A stretch of DNA of 64,000 nt. Source: Leifsonia sp. NPDC080035. Its GTDB lineage: Bacteria > Actinomycetota > Actinomycetes > Actinomycetales > Microbacteriaceae. The stretch lies in contig NZ_CP157390.1 in the NCBI RefSeq assembly GCF_040050925.1, positions 2,728,001-2,792,000 of the forward strand, in the 5' to 3' direction. Below are positions 25,102 to 33,029 of the stretch, piece by piece (position 1 is the stretch's first letter; each line of letters starts with the position of its first letter). Below the pieces are notes generated by a model that did no database searches, was not told the origin of the DNA, and was given only the letters and a program-made list of their open reading frames with translations. The position numbers were made by a program, and so were the translations under genes.

Positions 25102-26651
25102 ACCCGCACCCCCATGTCCAGGTCGCCGACGGCCTTCACACGGATGCGCGTCGCGTTGCCGGGCAGGTAGGGGATGGGCACCTCGTCGAAGTCGACGATC
25201 GCGACCGAGGAGGGGGAGGCCCCGGCCGCGATCGCCTTGTCCACCGCCTCCGCCCGAACGGCGGCGATGGCGTCGTCACGGCGGCCGGGCTCGACGGCGT
25301 AGACCTTGTCGATCTCGCCGCCGACCTGCGCGATGGATGCGCCGATCGCGTTGGCCACCGCGTAGTTCTCCGGACGGTGCACCGTGCCGAACAGGGGGAG
25401 CTCGTCGGGCAGCAGGATGGAGCCGCCGCCGACCGCGACCACGGGGATCGGGTCGGGCGAGGTGCGCATCCTGTCCACGGCCTCGGCGACGCGCTCGGCG
25501 ATCCGGTTCAGCACGCGCTGCACGAACGCGGGATCGAGGTGCGCCACCTTTGCGGGGTCGCCGATGCTCGCGCGGCCGGCCGCGACGGCGATGTCCGTTG
25601 CGGTGAGCGTGGAGCCGCCGAAGACGAGCGCCTCCTCGGTGAGCCGATAGCCGACGGACTCGGGCCCGACCTCCGCGGTCTGCTCGTTCACGATCGAGCC
25701 GCCGCCGATGCCGATGGAGAGCACGTCCGGCATCCGGAAGTTCGTGCGGACGCCTGCCACCTTGACCTCGTTGGCGGTCTCGCGGGGGAAGCCGTTGATG
25801 AGCAGGCCGATGTCGGCGGTGGTGCCGCCGATGTCCACGACGGCGCAGGTGTCGAGGCCGCTGGTGAGGGCGGCGCCGCGCATGGAGTTGGTGGGTCCGG
25901 AGGCGAAGGTCGCCACCGGGTAGAGGCGCACGTAGTCCTCGTCCATCAGGGTGCCGTCGTTCTGGCTGAGGAAGATCGGCGCGTCGATGCCCTGCGCGCG
26001 CACCGCCGACGTGAGGCCGTCGACGATCTCGGAGGCGAGCTCACGCAGCGCGGCGTTGATGATCGTCGCGTTCTCCCGCTCGAGCAGGCCGATCCGCCCG
26101 ATCTCGTGGGAGAGCGAGATCGCGACGTTTTCGCCCAGCTCGTCGGCGATGATGGCCGCCGCCTCGGTCTCGACGTCGTGGTTCACGGGCGAGAACACCG
26201 AGGAGATCGCGACCGAGCGCACGCCGTTCGCGGCCATGTCCGCGGCGAGCCCCTTCAGCTCCGCCTTGTCGATCGGAGAGATCGGCCGGCCGTCGAACTC
26301 GTAGCCGCCGTGGGCCAGATAGCTGCGGGCGCCGATGGCGTCCTTGAGCGCGCCCGGCCAGTCGACGAGGGGCGGGAGCGCCTTCGTCGCCGGGAGACCG
26401 AGCCGGAGCGCGGCCGTGGGGGCCAGGCGCTTGGCCTCGACCAGCGCGTTGATGAAGTGCGTTGTGCCGATCATCACCGCGTCGATCTCGGCGCCGTCGA
26501 AGTCCCTGGCCGCCCGGAGCGCCTCGATGGCGTTCACGATGCCGCTGGTGACATCCGGGCTTGTCGAGTTCTTGACGCCGGCGAGGGTCTGCCTGCCGTC
26601 CATGAGCACTGCGTCGGTGTTCGTGCCGCCGACGTCGATGCCGATATGCAT
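25098..26651 (-). CDS. Hydantoinase/oxoprolinase family protein (HyuA-like)
   Basis: A 517-residue protein of the ATP-dependent hydantoinase A/5-oxoprolinase group. The N-terminal GIDVGGTNTDAVLMDG phosphate-binding loop, an internal second one (CAVVDIGGTTADIGLLING) and SIGIGGGSIV show the actin-like ATPase fold. It is shorter than HyuA/OplA proteins of about 700 residues and resembles the compact form often linked to DUF917 genes. No HyuB partner is present, so the DUF917 proteins may replace it. ATG 26651 is preceded by GGAAGAAAGCG. Expected role: ATP-dependent cleavage or activation of a cyclic amide. Confidence 0.87.
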   Translation of the reverse strand: MHIGIDVGGTNTDAVLMDGRQTLAGVKNSTSPDVTSGIVNAIEALRAARDFDGAEIDAVMIGTTHFINALVEAKRLAPTAALRLGLPATKALPPLVDWPGALKDAIGARSYLAHGGYEFDGRPISPIDKAELKGLAADMAANGVRSVAISSVFSPVNHDVETEAAAIIADELGENVAISLSHEIGRIGLLERENATIINAALRELASEIVDGLTSAVRAQGIDAPIFLSQNDGTLMDEDYVRLYPVATFASGPTNSMRGAALTSGLDTCAVVDIGGTTADIGLLINGFPRETANEVKVAGVRTNFRMPDVLSIGIGGGSIVNEQTAEVGPESVGYRLTEEALVFGGSTLTATDIAVAAGRASIGDPAKVAHLDPAFVQRVLNRIAERVAEAVDRMRTSPDPIPVVAVGGGSILLPDELPLFGTVHRPENYAVANAIGASIAQVGGEIDKVYAVEPGRRDDAIAAVRAEAVDKAIAAGASPSSVAIVDFDEVPIPYLPGNATRIRVKAVGDLDMGVRV

Positions 26652-26670
26652 GTCGCTTCGCTTTCTTCCG

Positions 26671-26697
26671 GTGCGGGTGGTGCGGGTGGTGCGGGTG
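26671..26697. repeat. Three tandem copies of a 9-bp unit
   Basis: GTGCGGGTG is repeated exactly three times in the gap between the permease and hydantoinase genes. A related Gly/Thr-coding GGT-rich stretch ends the permease gene. Probably slippage-prone sequence; no regulatory role is visible. Confidence 0.75.
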
Positions 26698-26699
26698 GA

Positions 26700-28094
26700 T
26701 CAGTTGGAGGGGATCGCCTCTGCGCTGCCTGTGGTGCCGGTGGTGCCGCCGGTGCCGGTCTCCGTCGCCGGGTCGGCCGCGCTCGCCGGCTGCAGGGTGC
26801 GGGCACGGCCGACGCCGCGCACCCAGCCCAGGCGCCCTGCGATCGTGTAGAGCACGATCGAGAGGATGAGCGAGGAGATCGCCGGGATGCCCCAGGTGAC
26901 GAAGTAGCCGACCAGCGACGACACCAGCCAGATGACGATGGTCGCCGGGACGATCCGCGGCGCGTACTCGGGCAGCCGGCCGGAGGCGCGGGTCGCCTCC
27001 AGGTCGCCGCGCCAGCGCCGCACGAAGAAGTACTCGGCGACGATGATGCCGGCGATCGGCGGGAAGGCGACGCCGAGGACGGTGAGGAATCCGGTGAACT
27101 GCGCCAGGATGCCCGCGGCGGCAAGCACCGAGCCGACGACGCCGAGGACGATCGTGGTGGTGACCCGGTGCAGATTCTTCGAGAACGCGGTCGAGATGAA
27201 GTTCACAAGGCCCAGGGTCGACGAGTACAGGTTCCAGTCGTTGATCTTCAGGGTGCCGGTGATGACGATGATCAGGCCGACGAAGCCGATGGAGGACGTG
27301 ACGATCGCCACGATGTTGCCGCTGGCGGCCGCGTGGGCCAGCAGCACGCCGGCCAGGCCGATCACGAACTCGCCGAGGGTCACGCCGACGACGGTCTGCT
27401 TGACGACGTCCGCCTTCGAACGGTTGAACCGTGTCATGTCGGCGGTGATGATCGCGCCGACGATCAGGCCGCCGGCGACGATGCCGGTGCCCTGCCAGAC
27501 GGTCATCGTCGGACCGGGCGCGGGGGAGGTGAGCAAGTCGCCGAGCGAGTGCTTGCTCAGCTCGCTGATCACCGACCACCCGACCAGGATGAGGAACAGC
27601 GGCACGGTGATGTTCGCCAGCCACTGCATCCCGACGAAGCCGTACGCGACGATAGCGGTGACCGCGAGCCCGAACAGCAGGCTCCACACCCAGATCGGCA
27701 TGACGCCGGGCATCAGCGCGTCGAGCGACTCCGCCGAGATGGCCGACTGGATGCCGAACCAGCCGATCAGGCTGATGCCGATCGCGAGGCCCACGAGCGA
27801 GGCGCCGATCTCGCCGAAGCCGGTCCAGCGGGCCAGGAGGGCGGTGTTCAGGCCCTCCTTCTGCCCGATGATGCCGACGATGCACATGATGACCTCGAGG
27901 ATGATCGAGCCGAGGAGCAGGGCGAGTGCGGCCTGGCCGAAGCTCATGCTGTAGCCGAGGGTCGCGCCGAGGAGGAACTGCGAGAGGGCCGAGACCTGAC
28001 CGAATCGCTGCACGGCGATCCCGAACCAGGGCTTGCGCGCGTCCGGGGTGACGCGGCTGAGGGCGAAGTCGTCGGCATGTGCTGTACGTGCCAT
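26700..28094 (-). CDS. NCS1-family permease (cytosine/purine/hydantoin type)
   Basis: A 464-residue, roughly 12-TM transporter. QRFGQVSALSQFLLGATLGYSMSFG at the N-terminus, WFGIQSAISAES, GGLIVGAIITADMTRFNRSK and INDWNLYSSTLGLVN are typical of the CodB/Mhp1 nucleobase-cation-symport-1 family. It should import a nucleobase-like or hydantoin-like ring, probably with Na+ or H+. It is the first gene of the seven-gene operon; ATG 28094 follows GATAGGACC at normal spacing. The C-terminal tail is a short Gly/Thr repeat. Substrate identity is inferred from the downstream hydantoinase and DUF917 genes. Confidence 0.87.
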   Translation of the reverse strand: MARTAHADDFALSRVTPDARKPWFGIAVQRFGQVSALSQFLLGATLGYSMSFGQAALALLLGSIILEVIMCIVGIIGQKEGLNTALLARWTGFGEIGASLVGLAIGISLIGWFGIQSAISAESLDALMPGVMPIWVWSLLFGLAVTAIVAYGFVGMQWLANITVPLFLILVGWSVISELSKHSLGDLLTSPAPGPTMTVWQGTGIVAGGLIVGAIITADMTRFNRSKADVVKQTVVGVTLGEFVIGLAGVLLAHAAASGNIVAIVTSSIGFVGLIIVITGTLKINDWNLYSSTLGLVNFISTAFSKNLHRVTTTIVLGVVGSVLAAAGILAQFTGFLTVLGVAFPPIAGIIVAEYFFVRRWRGDLEATRASGRLPEYAPRIVPATIVIWLVSSLVGYFVTWGIPAISSLILSIVLYTIAGRLGWVRGVGRARTLQPASAADPATETGTGGTTGTTGSAEAIPSN

Positions 28095-28158
28095 GAGGGG
28101 TCCTATCGACGAGTGGGAGGGTTGCGAACACGGTAGTTCGCCGCCTCCGGTCGAGGAA

Positions 28159-28202
28159 TGTGCGTTGTGCACGAATCGCATGGTTCAGTGTGCGGAGTGC
28201 AC
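28159..28202. promoter_or_regulatory. Tandem direct repeat TGTGCGnnGTGCAC upstream of the permease operon
   Basis: TGTGCGTTGTGCAC at 28159-28172 and TGTGCGGAGTGCAC at 28189-28202 match at 12 of 14 positions and are 30 bp apart, close to three helical turns. They begin 65 bp upstream of the permease ATG, a position typical of an activator. The operon's own PucR regulator is the obvious candidate; this is inference. Confidence 0.65.
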
Positions 28203-28224
28203 ACATCCAGGCCTTCGCGTGCGG

Positions 28225-28602
28225 TCAGCCAGCGGTCAGGAGCGCGACGACCGGCCGGTCCGCGTCCGCCCAGTCCAGCCCGGCGAGCTCGGCCGGCAGC
28301 AGCCAGCGCAGGGCGTCGTGGTCGGTGCTGCCCGTGGGGAGGGGCCCATCCAGCGCGGCGGCGTAGCAGGCGAGGTCGACCCGGCCGGTCGCGGTGCGGT
28401 CCAGCAGCTCGCCGACGTGGATGCGCGCGCCGAGCTCCTCGCCGATCTCGCGCGCGAGCGCCTCCTCCGGGCTCTCCCCGGCCTCCACCTTCCCGCCAGG
28501 GAACTCCCAGCGTCCCGCCGCGTCCTTGTGCGGGGCCCTGCGGCAGGCGAGCAGGCGACCGTCGTGCTCGATGACGGCGGCGACGACGTGGATGCGACTC
28601 AC
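28225..28602 (-). CDS. Nudix hydrolase, MutT-like
   Basis: A 125-residue single-domain protein. The Nudix box is complete: GGKVEAGESPEEALAREIGEELG matches GX5EX7REUXEEXGU. The short length and the RRAPHKDAAGRWEFPGGK lead-in resemble MutT/NudG (CTP) pyrophosphohydrolases that cleanse damaged nucleotides. GTG 28602 is preceded by CACAAT and a 6-nt spacer, so expression may be leaderless; the spacer GGAGGC is too close to act well as a ribosome site. Divergent from the APC permease. Confidence 0.88.
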   Translation of the reverse strand: MSRIHVVAAVIEHDGRLLACRRAPHKDAAGRWEFPGGKVEAGESPEEALAREIGEELGARIHVGELLDRTATGRVDLACYAAALDGPLPTGSTDHDALRWLLPAELAGLDWADADRPVVALLTAG

Positions 28603-28660
28603 GCCTCCATTGTGCCGTGCGGGTCGGGAGGCGTTCGCCCGGCGCCGCTACGATCTGCCT
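28603..28660. promoter_or_regulatory. Back-to-back leaderless promoters
   Basis: On the minus strand CACAAT (complement of 28609-28614) lies 6 nt before the Nudix GTG. On the plus strand TACGAT (28649-28654) lies 6 nt before the permease GTG at 28661. Both fit the actinobacterial leaderless pattern of a TAnnnT-like -10 placed 6-7 nt before the start codon. The -35 elements are not evident. Confidence 0.55.
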
Positions 28661-29914
28661 GTGACCCAGCCCTCCCTGCAGCGCCGTCTCGGCCTCGGCG
28701 ACGCCGTGTTCATCGGACTCGGGTCCATGATCGGGGCCGGGGTGTTCTCCGCGTTCGCGCCGGCGGCGCACGCCGCCGGAGGCGGGCTGCTGATCGGTCT
28801 GCTGCTCGCAGCGGGCGTGGCGTTCTGCAACGCGACCGCGTCGGCGCAGCTCGCGGCGGTGCACCCGACCTCGGGAGGGACCTACGCGTACGGCCGCGCG
28901 GAGCTCGGCGACTGGTGGGGCTTCGCGGCCGGCTGGAGCTTCGTCGTCGGCAAGACCGCGAGCTGCGCGGCGATGGCGCTCACGTTCGCCGCATACGCCG
29001 CCCCGCCCGGCTGGGAGCGGCCGGTGGCGGCCATCGCCGTGGCGGCCCTGGTCGCCGTGAACGCGTTCGGTGTCACCCGCACGGCCCAGCTGACGCGCAT
29101 CCTCGTCGTGGTGTCCCTCGCCGTGCTGGCGCTGGTCGCGATCGCCGGGGGCGCCGCGCCGAAGACCGGACTCGGGTCGCCGGCCGCGCTCGGCGCCGGC
29201 GGCGTGTACGGGATCCTGCAGTCGGCCGGCCTGCTGTTCTTCGCGTTCGCGGGGTACGCCCGGATCGCCACGATGGGGGAGGAGGTGCGCGAGCCGGGGC
29301 GCACCATTCCGCGTGCCGTGACGCTGGCCCTCGGGATCACCGTGGTCGTGTACGGGGTCGTCGCGGTGACCGTGCTGCTGGTGCTCGGCGCCGCGGGGAC
29401 CGCGGGATCGGCGGCCCCGCTGGCCGACACGGTGGCGGCGGCGGGCTGGGGATGGGCGGCTCCGGTCGTGCGCGTCGGGGCGGCCACGGCCTCCCTCGGC
29501 GCCCTGCTGGCCCTGGTCGCGGGGATCGGCCGCACGACCCTGGCGATGGCCAGGGAGGGCGACCTGCCCCGCGCGCTCGCCGTCGTGCATCCCCGCTGGC
29601 GGGTGCCGAGGCGGGCGGAACTGGTGCTCGGTGCCGTCGTGATCGTGCTCGTGCTGCTGGTCGACCTCCGCGGGGCGATCGCCTTCTCATCGTTCGGCGT
29701 GCTGCTCTACTACTTCGTGGCGAACGCGGCGGCGCTCCGGCAGCGCGGCGAGGCGCGCCGCTACCCGCGATGGTTGCAGATCGCCGGGATGGCCGGGTGC
29801 GCCGTCCTCGCCGTCACCCTCCCGCTCGTCGGTGTCCTCGTCGGGGTCGCCGTCGTCGTGGTCGGCTTCGCCGTGCGCGCCGTCCGGCTCGCCGTGGAAC
29901 GCAGGGCGGGATGA
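28661..29914 (+). CDS. APC-superfamily amino acid permease
   Basis: A 417-residue membrane protein of about 12 hydrophobic segments. LGLGDAVFIGLGSMIGAGVFSAFAPAA is the TM1 substrate-binding GxG region of amino acid/polyamine/organocation permeases, and FFAFAGYARIATMGEEVREPGRTIPRAV is the TM6/loop 6-7 signature with the E-V-R/K-P-x-R-x-I-P motif. GTG 28661 is chosen because the transporter domain begins there and a -10 box sits 6 nt upstream. The transported amino acid is not predictable; there is no enzyme partner in the same direction apart from the isochorismatase-like gene 58 bp on. Confidence 0.87.
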   Translation: MTQPSLQRRLGLGDAVFIGLGSMIGAGVFSAFAPAAHAAGGGLLIGLLLAAGVAFCNATASAQLAAVHPTSGGTYAYGRAELGDWWGFAAGWSFVVGKTASCAAMALTFAAYAAPPGWERPVAAIAVAALVAVNAFGVTRTAQLTRILVVVSLAVLALVAIAGGAAPKTGLGSPAALGAGGVYGILQSAGLLFFAFAGYARIATMGEEVREPGRTIPRAVTLALGITVVVYGVVAVTVLLVLGAAGTAGSAAPLADTVAAAGWGWAAPVVRVGAATASLGALLALVAGIGRTTLAMAREGDLPRALAVVHPRWRVPRRAELVLGAVVIVLVLLVDLRGAIAFSSFGVLLYYFVANAAALRQRGEARRYPRWLQIAGMAGCAVLAVTLPLVGVLVGVAVVVVGFAVRAVRLAVERRAG

Positions 29915-29972
29915 CCCGGCGACCGGATGCCGCTGCCTCGGCCCCGGGGCGCGGGTCTGAGAGGATGAGGGC

Positions 29973-30515
29973 GTGACCGCATCCTCGTCCTCCGTCCTGC
30001 TCGTGATCGACCTGCAGAAGGGGGTGCTGCCGGGATGCTTCGACGCCGACGGGGTCGTCGAGCGCACGGCCGCGCTCGTCCAGCGCGCTCGCGCCGAGGG
30101 CGCGCCGGTCGTCTGGGTGCAGCACGAGGAGGAGGGCATGCCGTACCGCAGCGAAGACTGGCACCTGGTTGACGCCCTGGTCCCGGCCGACGGCGAGCCG
30201 CGCGTTCGCAAGGCCTACCGCGACGCCTTCGCCGACACCGAGCTGGACGAGGTGCTCGAGCGTCTGGATGCGACGCGCCTGGTGGTCGCCGGCGCGCAGA
30301 GCGACTACTGCATCCACACGACCACGCAGAGCGCCGCGGTGCGCGGCTACGACGTCGTGCTGGTCGGGGACGCGCACACGACGGTCGACACCGAGTGGGA
30401 CGGCGTCGCCATCAGCGGCGAGCAGATCGTCGCGCACACCAACCGCTACTTCGCCGGCCTGCGCTATCCCGACCAGGAGTTCGCGGTCGCTCCCGCCGCC
30501 ACCGTCGCCCTCTGA
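29973..30515 (+). CDS. Isochorismatase-family cysteine hydrolase
   Basis: A 180-residue hydrolase. The catalytic triad of the family is visible: Asp in LLVIDLQKGV, Lys in RVRKAYRDAF, and Cys in AGAQSDYCIHTT. The family includes nicotinamidases, ureidoacrylate hydrolases and N-carbamoylsarcosine hydrolases. The context (an amino acid permease just upstream and a hydantoin-type operon on the other side) would suit an amidase, but that is a guess. GAGGAT lies 6 nt before the GTG, so a separate leaderless start is possible. Confidence 0.87.
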   Translation: MTASSSSVLLVIDLQKGVLPGCFDADGVVERTAALVQRARAEGAPVVWVQHEEEGMPYRSEDWHLVDALVPADGEPRVRKAYRDAFADTELDEVLERLDATRLVVAGAQSDYCIHTTTQSAAVRGYDVVLVGDAHTTVDTEWDGVAISGEQIVAHTNRYFAGLRYPDQEFAVAPAATVAL

Positions 30516-30517
30516 GC

Positions 30518-30581
30518 CCGCCGAGGGGCACGTCGTTGTCGCTTTCGCGGCCCGCAAGCGACAACAACGTGCCCTCGGCGG
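30518..30581. repeat. Dispersed palindromic repeat, family A (copy 1), bidirectional terminator
   Basis: The left arm CCGCCGAGGGGCACGTCG then TTGTCGCTT pairs with the right arm AAGCGACAACAACG then TGCCCTCGGCGG at 30556-30581, about 25 bp with one bulge and one mismatch. It lies between the convergent stops of the isochorismatase-like gene and the lectin gene. Near-identical arms occur at 46460 and 63732. Confidence 0.85.
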
Positions 30582-30604
30582 CTGACGCGACGGGAGGGGT
30601 GCGC

Positions 30605-31735
30605 CTAGGGCCGCCAGCGCAGCTCGATGATCTCGTGGGCGTCGCTCAGGTAGAAGACGTTCTGCGTGCCGTCGTCCACCTCCACGAACGCGGCGGCATC
30701 ACCGACCACCGCCGGGGCGCCCACCCTGGCCGCGATGTCGTTCACGTGCCACGCGCCTGCGCTCCACCACAGCTCGTGGATGTGCGAGTCCGTGCCCGCG
30801 TAGAACACATGTTGGGTGGCGACCGGCTGGAAGAGGCCGGACTCGAAGGCGTAGCAGGCGGGACTCGAGCCCTGGGACGCGGGAGTCGTCGCGGACGCAG
30901 CGGCGGTCAGGTCGTTGTGGTGCCAGCCGGCGGTGCTCCACCACAGCTCGTGGACGTGCCCGTCCGTGCCGACGTAGTCGACGTGCTGCGTCCCCTCGCC
31001 GCGGAACACGTAGCCGTGGATCGTCTCGCACTCGGACACGCCCGGCGCCCCGGTCGCCGCGGTCAGGTCGCCCCAGTGCCAGCCGGAAGCGTCGGCCCAG
31101 TACTCGATGATGTGCCCTGGCTGCAGCTCCGCCGACGTGTGCACGATGACATGGGCGGTCCGCTGATCCTCGAACGAGTAGCCCACCGGAGCCGAGAGCG
31201 GGTCGGCGTTCGGCGCTCCGGCCGCGGCCGTCAGGTCCAGGTGGTGCCAGCCGTCGCCGGAGTTGCTCAGCTCGTGGACGTGCAGGTCCCTGCCCTGGTA
31301 GACGACGCGCTGGGTGCCGTCGTAGTACGTCTCGTAACCGGACGGCTGGCCGATCGCGAGCGGGGCGTGCGCGGCGTTCGTGAGGTCGTTCGCGTTCCAG
31401 CCGTCGTCGCTCGTGTACCAGAGCTCGTGCACGTGACCGTCGAACTGCCTGCCCTGATAGACGACGTGCTGCGAGCCCTGGTGCGCCCAGATGTAGCCGT
31501 TCGCGTTGGTCGCGGCGGCGGCGCCTCCCGCCTCCGAGACCAAGTTCTTCACGTGCCAGTCGTCGCTCTGGCTGCAGTACAGCTCGTACAGCTGGCCGTC
31601 ATCGCCGTTGGTGCTGTCGAAGCCTTGGAAGACGACGTGCCGGGTGAACTGCGCGAACAGCCACGCCGTCGGCTGGTAGACGGCCTCGCGCGCTCCCGCG
31701 GTGGTGGTCGTGAGGTTCTTGATGCTCCATCCCAT
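30605..31735 (-). CDS. Seven-bladed beta-propeller lectin-like protein (PLL/fucose-lectin type)
   Basis: A 376-residue protein built of seven repeats of about 45-50 residues, each with a core like HVVYQGRxxHVHELWxxxxGWHxxDLT: a V(V/F)Y strand, HVHEL(W) and GWHxNDLT. This is the pattern of the Photorhabdus PLL-type and fungal fucose-binding propeller lectins, in which sugars bind between blades. I see no signal peptide, so export, if any, is non-classical. ATG 31735 follows CGGAG by 7 nt. The gene stands alone between a family-A repeat and the hpaD terminator. Carbohydrate specificity is not readable from the sequence. Confidence 0.75.
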   Translation of the reverse strand: MGWSIKNLTTTTAGAREAVYQPTAWLFAQFTRHVVFQGFDSTNGDDGQLYELYCSQSDDWHVKNLVSEAGGAAAATNANGYIWAHQGSQHVVYQGRQFDGHVHELWYTSDDGWNANDLTNAAHAPLAIGQPSGYETYYDGTQRVVYQGRDLHVHELSNSGDGWHHLDLTAAAGAPNADPLSAPVGYSFEDQRTAHVIVHTSAELQPGHIIEYWADASGWHWGDLTAATGAPGVSECETIHGYVFRGEGTQHVDYVGTDGHVHELWWSTAGWHHNDLTAAASATTPASQGSSPACYAFESGLFQPVATQHVFYAGTDSHIHELWWSAGAWHVNDIAARVGAPAVVGDAAAFVEVDDGTQNVFYLSDAHEIIELRWRP

Positions 31736-31777
31736 GGTGTGCTCCGATCTCGAACGCACCCAGGGTAGGACCGTGGA

Positions 31778-31819
31778 CGCCGAACGGGGCCCCGGAAAAT
31801 CCGGGAGCCCCGTTCGGCG
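31778..31819. terminator. Terminator of the hpaE-hpaD transcript
   Basis: CGCCGAACGGGGCCCCGG, loop AAAAT, then CCGGGAGCCCCGTTCGGCG form an 18-bp stem with a single bulge. It lies 13 bp beyond the hpaD stop, ending the long minus-strand homoprotocatechuate cluster. Confidence 0.82.
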
Positions 31820-31831
31820 CCGCGGAGGCGG

Positions 31832-32965
31832 CTAGACCTGCGCGCCGAGCTTGAAGCCCTTCTCCTCGTCGCCCTTGCGGGTGTACGAGAAGCCGTCGGC
31901 GCCGATGGTGACCTCCATCTCGGAGTCGTCGGTGCGAGCCTGAAGCGGCTTGGGGTTGCCGTCCAGGTCGAGCACGAGCGAGGCGTCCGTGTACCAGGAC
32001 GGCACGACCGGGTTTCCCCACCAGTCGCGGCGCTGGTTGTCGTGCACGTCCCAGGTGACGACGGGGTTGTCCGGGTCGCCGGTGTAGTAGTCCTGCGTGT
32101 AGATCTCGACACGGTGGCCGTCGGGGTCGCGCAGGTACAGGTAGAACGCGTTCGATACGCCGTGCCGGCCGGGGCCGCGCTCGATGACGTCGCTCATGCG
32201 CAGCGCGCCGAGCTTGTCGCAGATCGCGATGATGTTGTGCTTCTCGTGCGTGGCGAACGCGACGTGGTGCATGCGCGGGCCGTCGCCGCCGGTCATCGCG
32301 GTGTCGTGCACGGTGGGCTTGCGGCGCATCCAGGCGGCGTACGTGGTGCCCTCCGCGTCCTGGATGTCCTCGGTGACGCGGAAGCCGAGGTCCTCCATGT
32401 ACTTCACGGCGCGCGGGACGTCCGGGGTCACCTGGTTGAAGTGGTCGAGGCGGACGAGCGCGCCCGGCGTGTAGAGGTCGTAACGCCAGGCGAGGCGCTC
32501 GACGTGCTGCACGTCGTAGAAGAACTCGTACGGGAAGCCCAGCGGGTCCTCGACGCGGACGGAGTCGCCGACGCCCTTCGTGTAGCCCTCGGCGCGACGC
32601 TCGACGCGGCAGCCGAGCTCGGTGTAGAACGCGACGGCGCGGTCCAGGTCCTCCGGGGTGCGCACACGGTAGGCGAACGCGGCGACCGCGGCCACCGGGC
32701 CCTTCCGCAGCACGAGGTTGTGGTGGATGAACTCCTCGAAGCTGCGCAGGTAGACGGCGTCCTCGTCCTCTTCGGTGACCACCAGGTCCAGCACGTTCAC
32801 GTAGAAGTTGCGGCTGGCCTCGAGGTCCGTGACGACGAGCTCCATGTAGGCGCAGCGGACGACGTCCGGCGGGGTGGCCTTCGGGGTGGGGATGCGGTCC
32901 GCCGGCGCCGGGACCGGGTCGCTGCCGGTCACGGTGGGCTCCGGGGAGTCGGGGGTGATGGTCAT
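31832..32965 (-). CDS. hpaD: Homoprotocatechuate 2,3-dioxygenase (extradiol, VOC type)
   Basis: A 377-residue extradiol dioxygenase that opens 3,4-dihydroxyphenylacetate to 5-carboxymethyl-2-hydroxymuconate semialdehyde. It contains two vicinal-oxygen-chelate domains. The metal ligands are visible: His175 in RLDHFNQVTPD, His233/234 in PRMHHVAFATH and Glu287 in GHRVEIYTQDY. The closest characterised types are the Brevibacterium Fe(II) HPCD and the Arthrobacter Mn(II) MndD; the metal cannot be chosen from sequence. The hydrophilic N-terminal extension of about 30 residues is typical of neither end. ATG 32965 is preferred over 33004, which has no ribosome site. Last gene of the cluster. Confidence 0.9.
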   Translation of the reverse strand: MTITPDSPEPTVTGSDPVPAPADRIPTPKATPPDVVRCAYMELVVTDLEASRNFYVNVLDLVVTEEDEDAVYLRSFEEFIHHNLVLRKGPVAAVAAFAYRVRTPEDLDRAVAFYTELGCRVERRAEGYTKGVGDSVRVEDPLGFPYEFFYDVQHVERLAWRYDLYTPGALVRLDHFNQVTPDVPRAVKYMEDLGFRVTEDIQDAEGTTYAAWMRRKPTVHDTAMTGGDGPRMHHVAFATHEKHNIIAICDKLGALRMSDVIERGPGRHGVSNAFYLYLRDPDGHRVEIYTQDYYTGDPDNPVVTWDVHDNQRRDWWGNPVVPSWYTDASLVLDLDGNPKPLQARTDDSEMEVTIGADGFSYTRKGDEEKGFKLGAQV

Positions 32966-33029
32966 GGTGCTGTGTTTCCTCTTCGTCGAGTGGTGGTGGT
33001 TCATGTCGTTCGTGTCGTGCGCGTCGCGC

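Noticed and set aside
26671..26697. Tandem GTGCGGGTG units as a possible CRISPR-like or regulatory array
   Set aside because: Units are 9 bp with no spacers and only three copies; simple slippage explains them.
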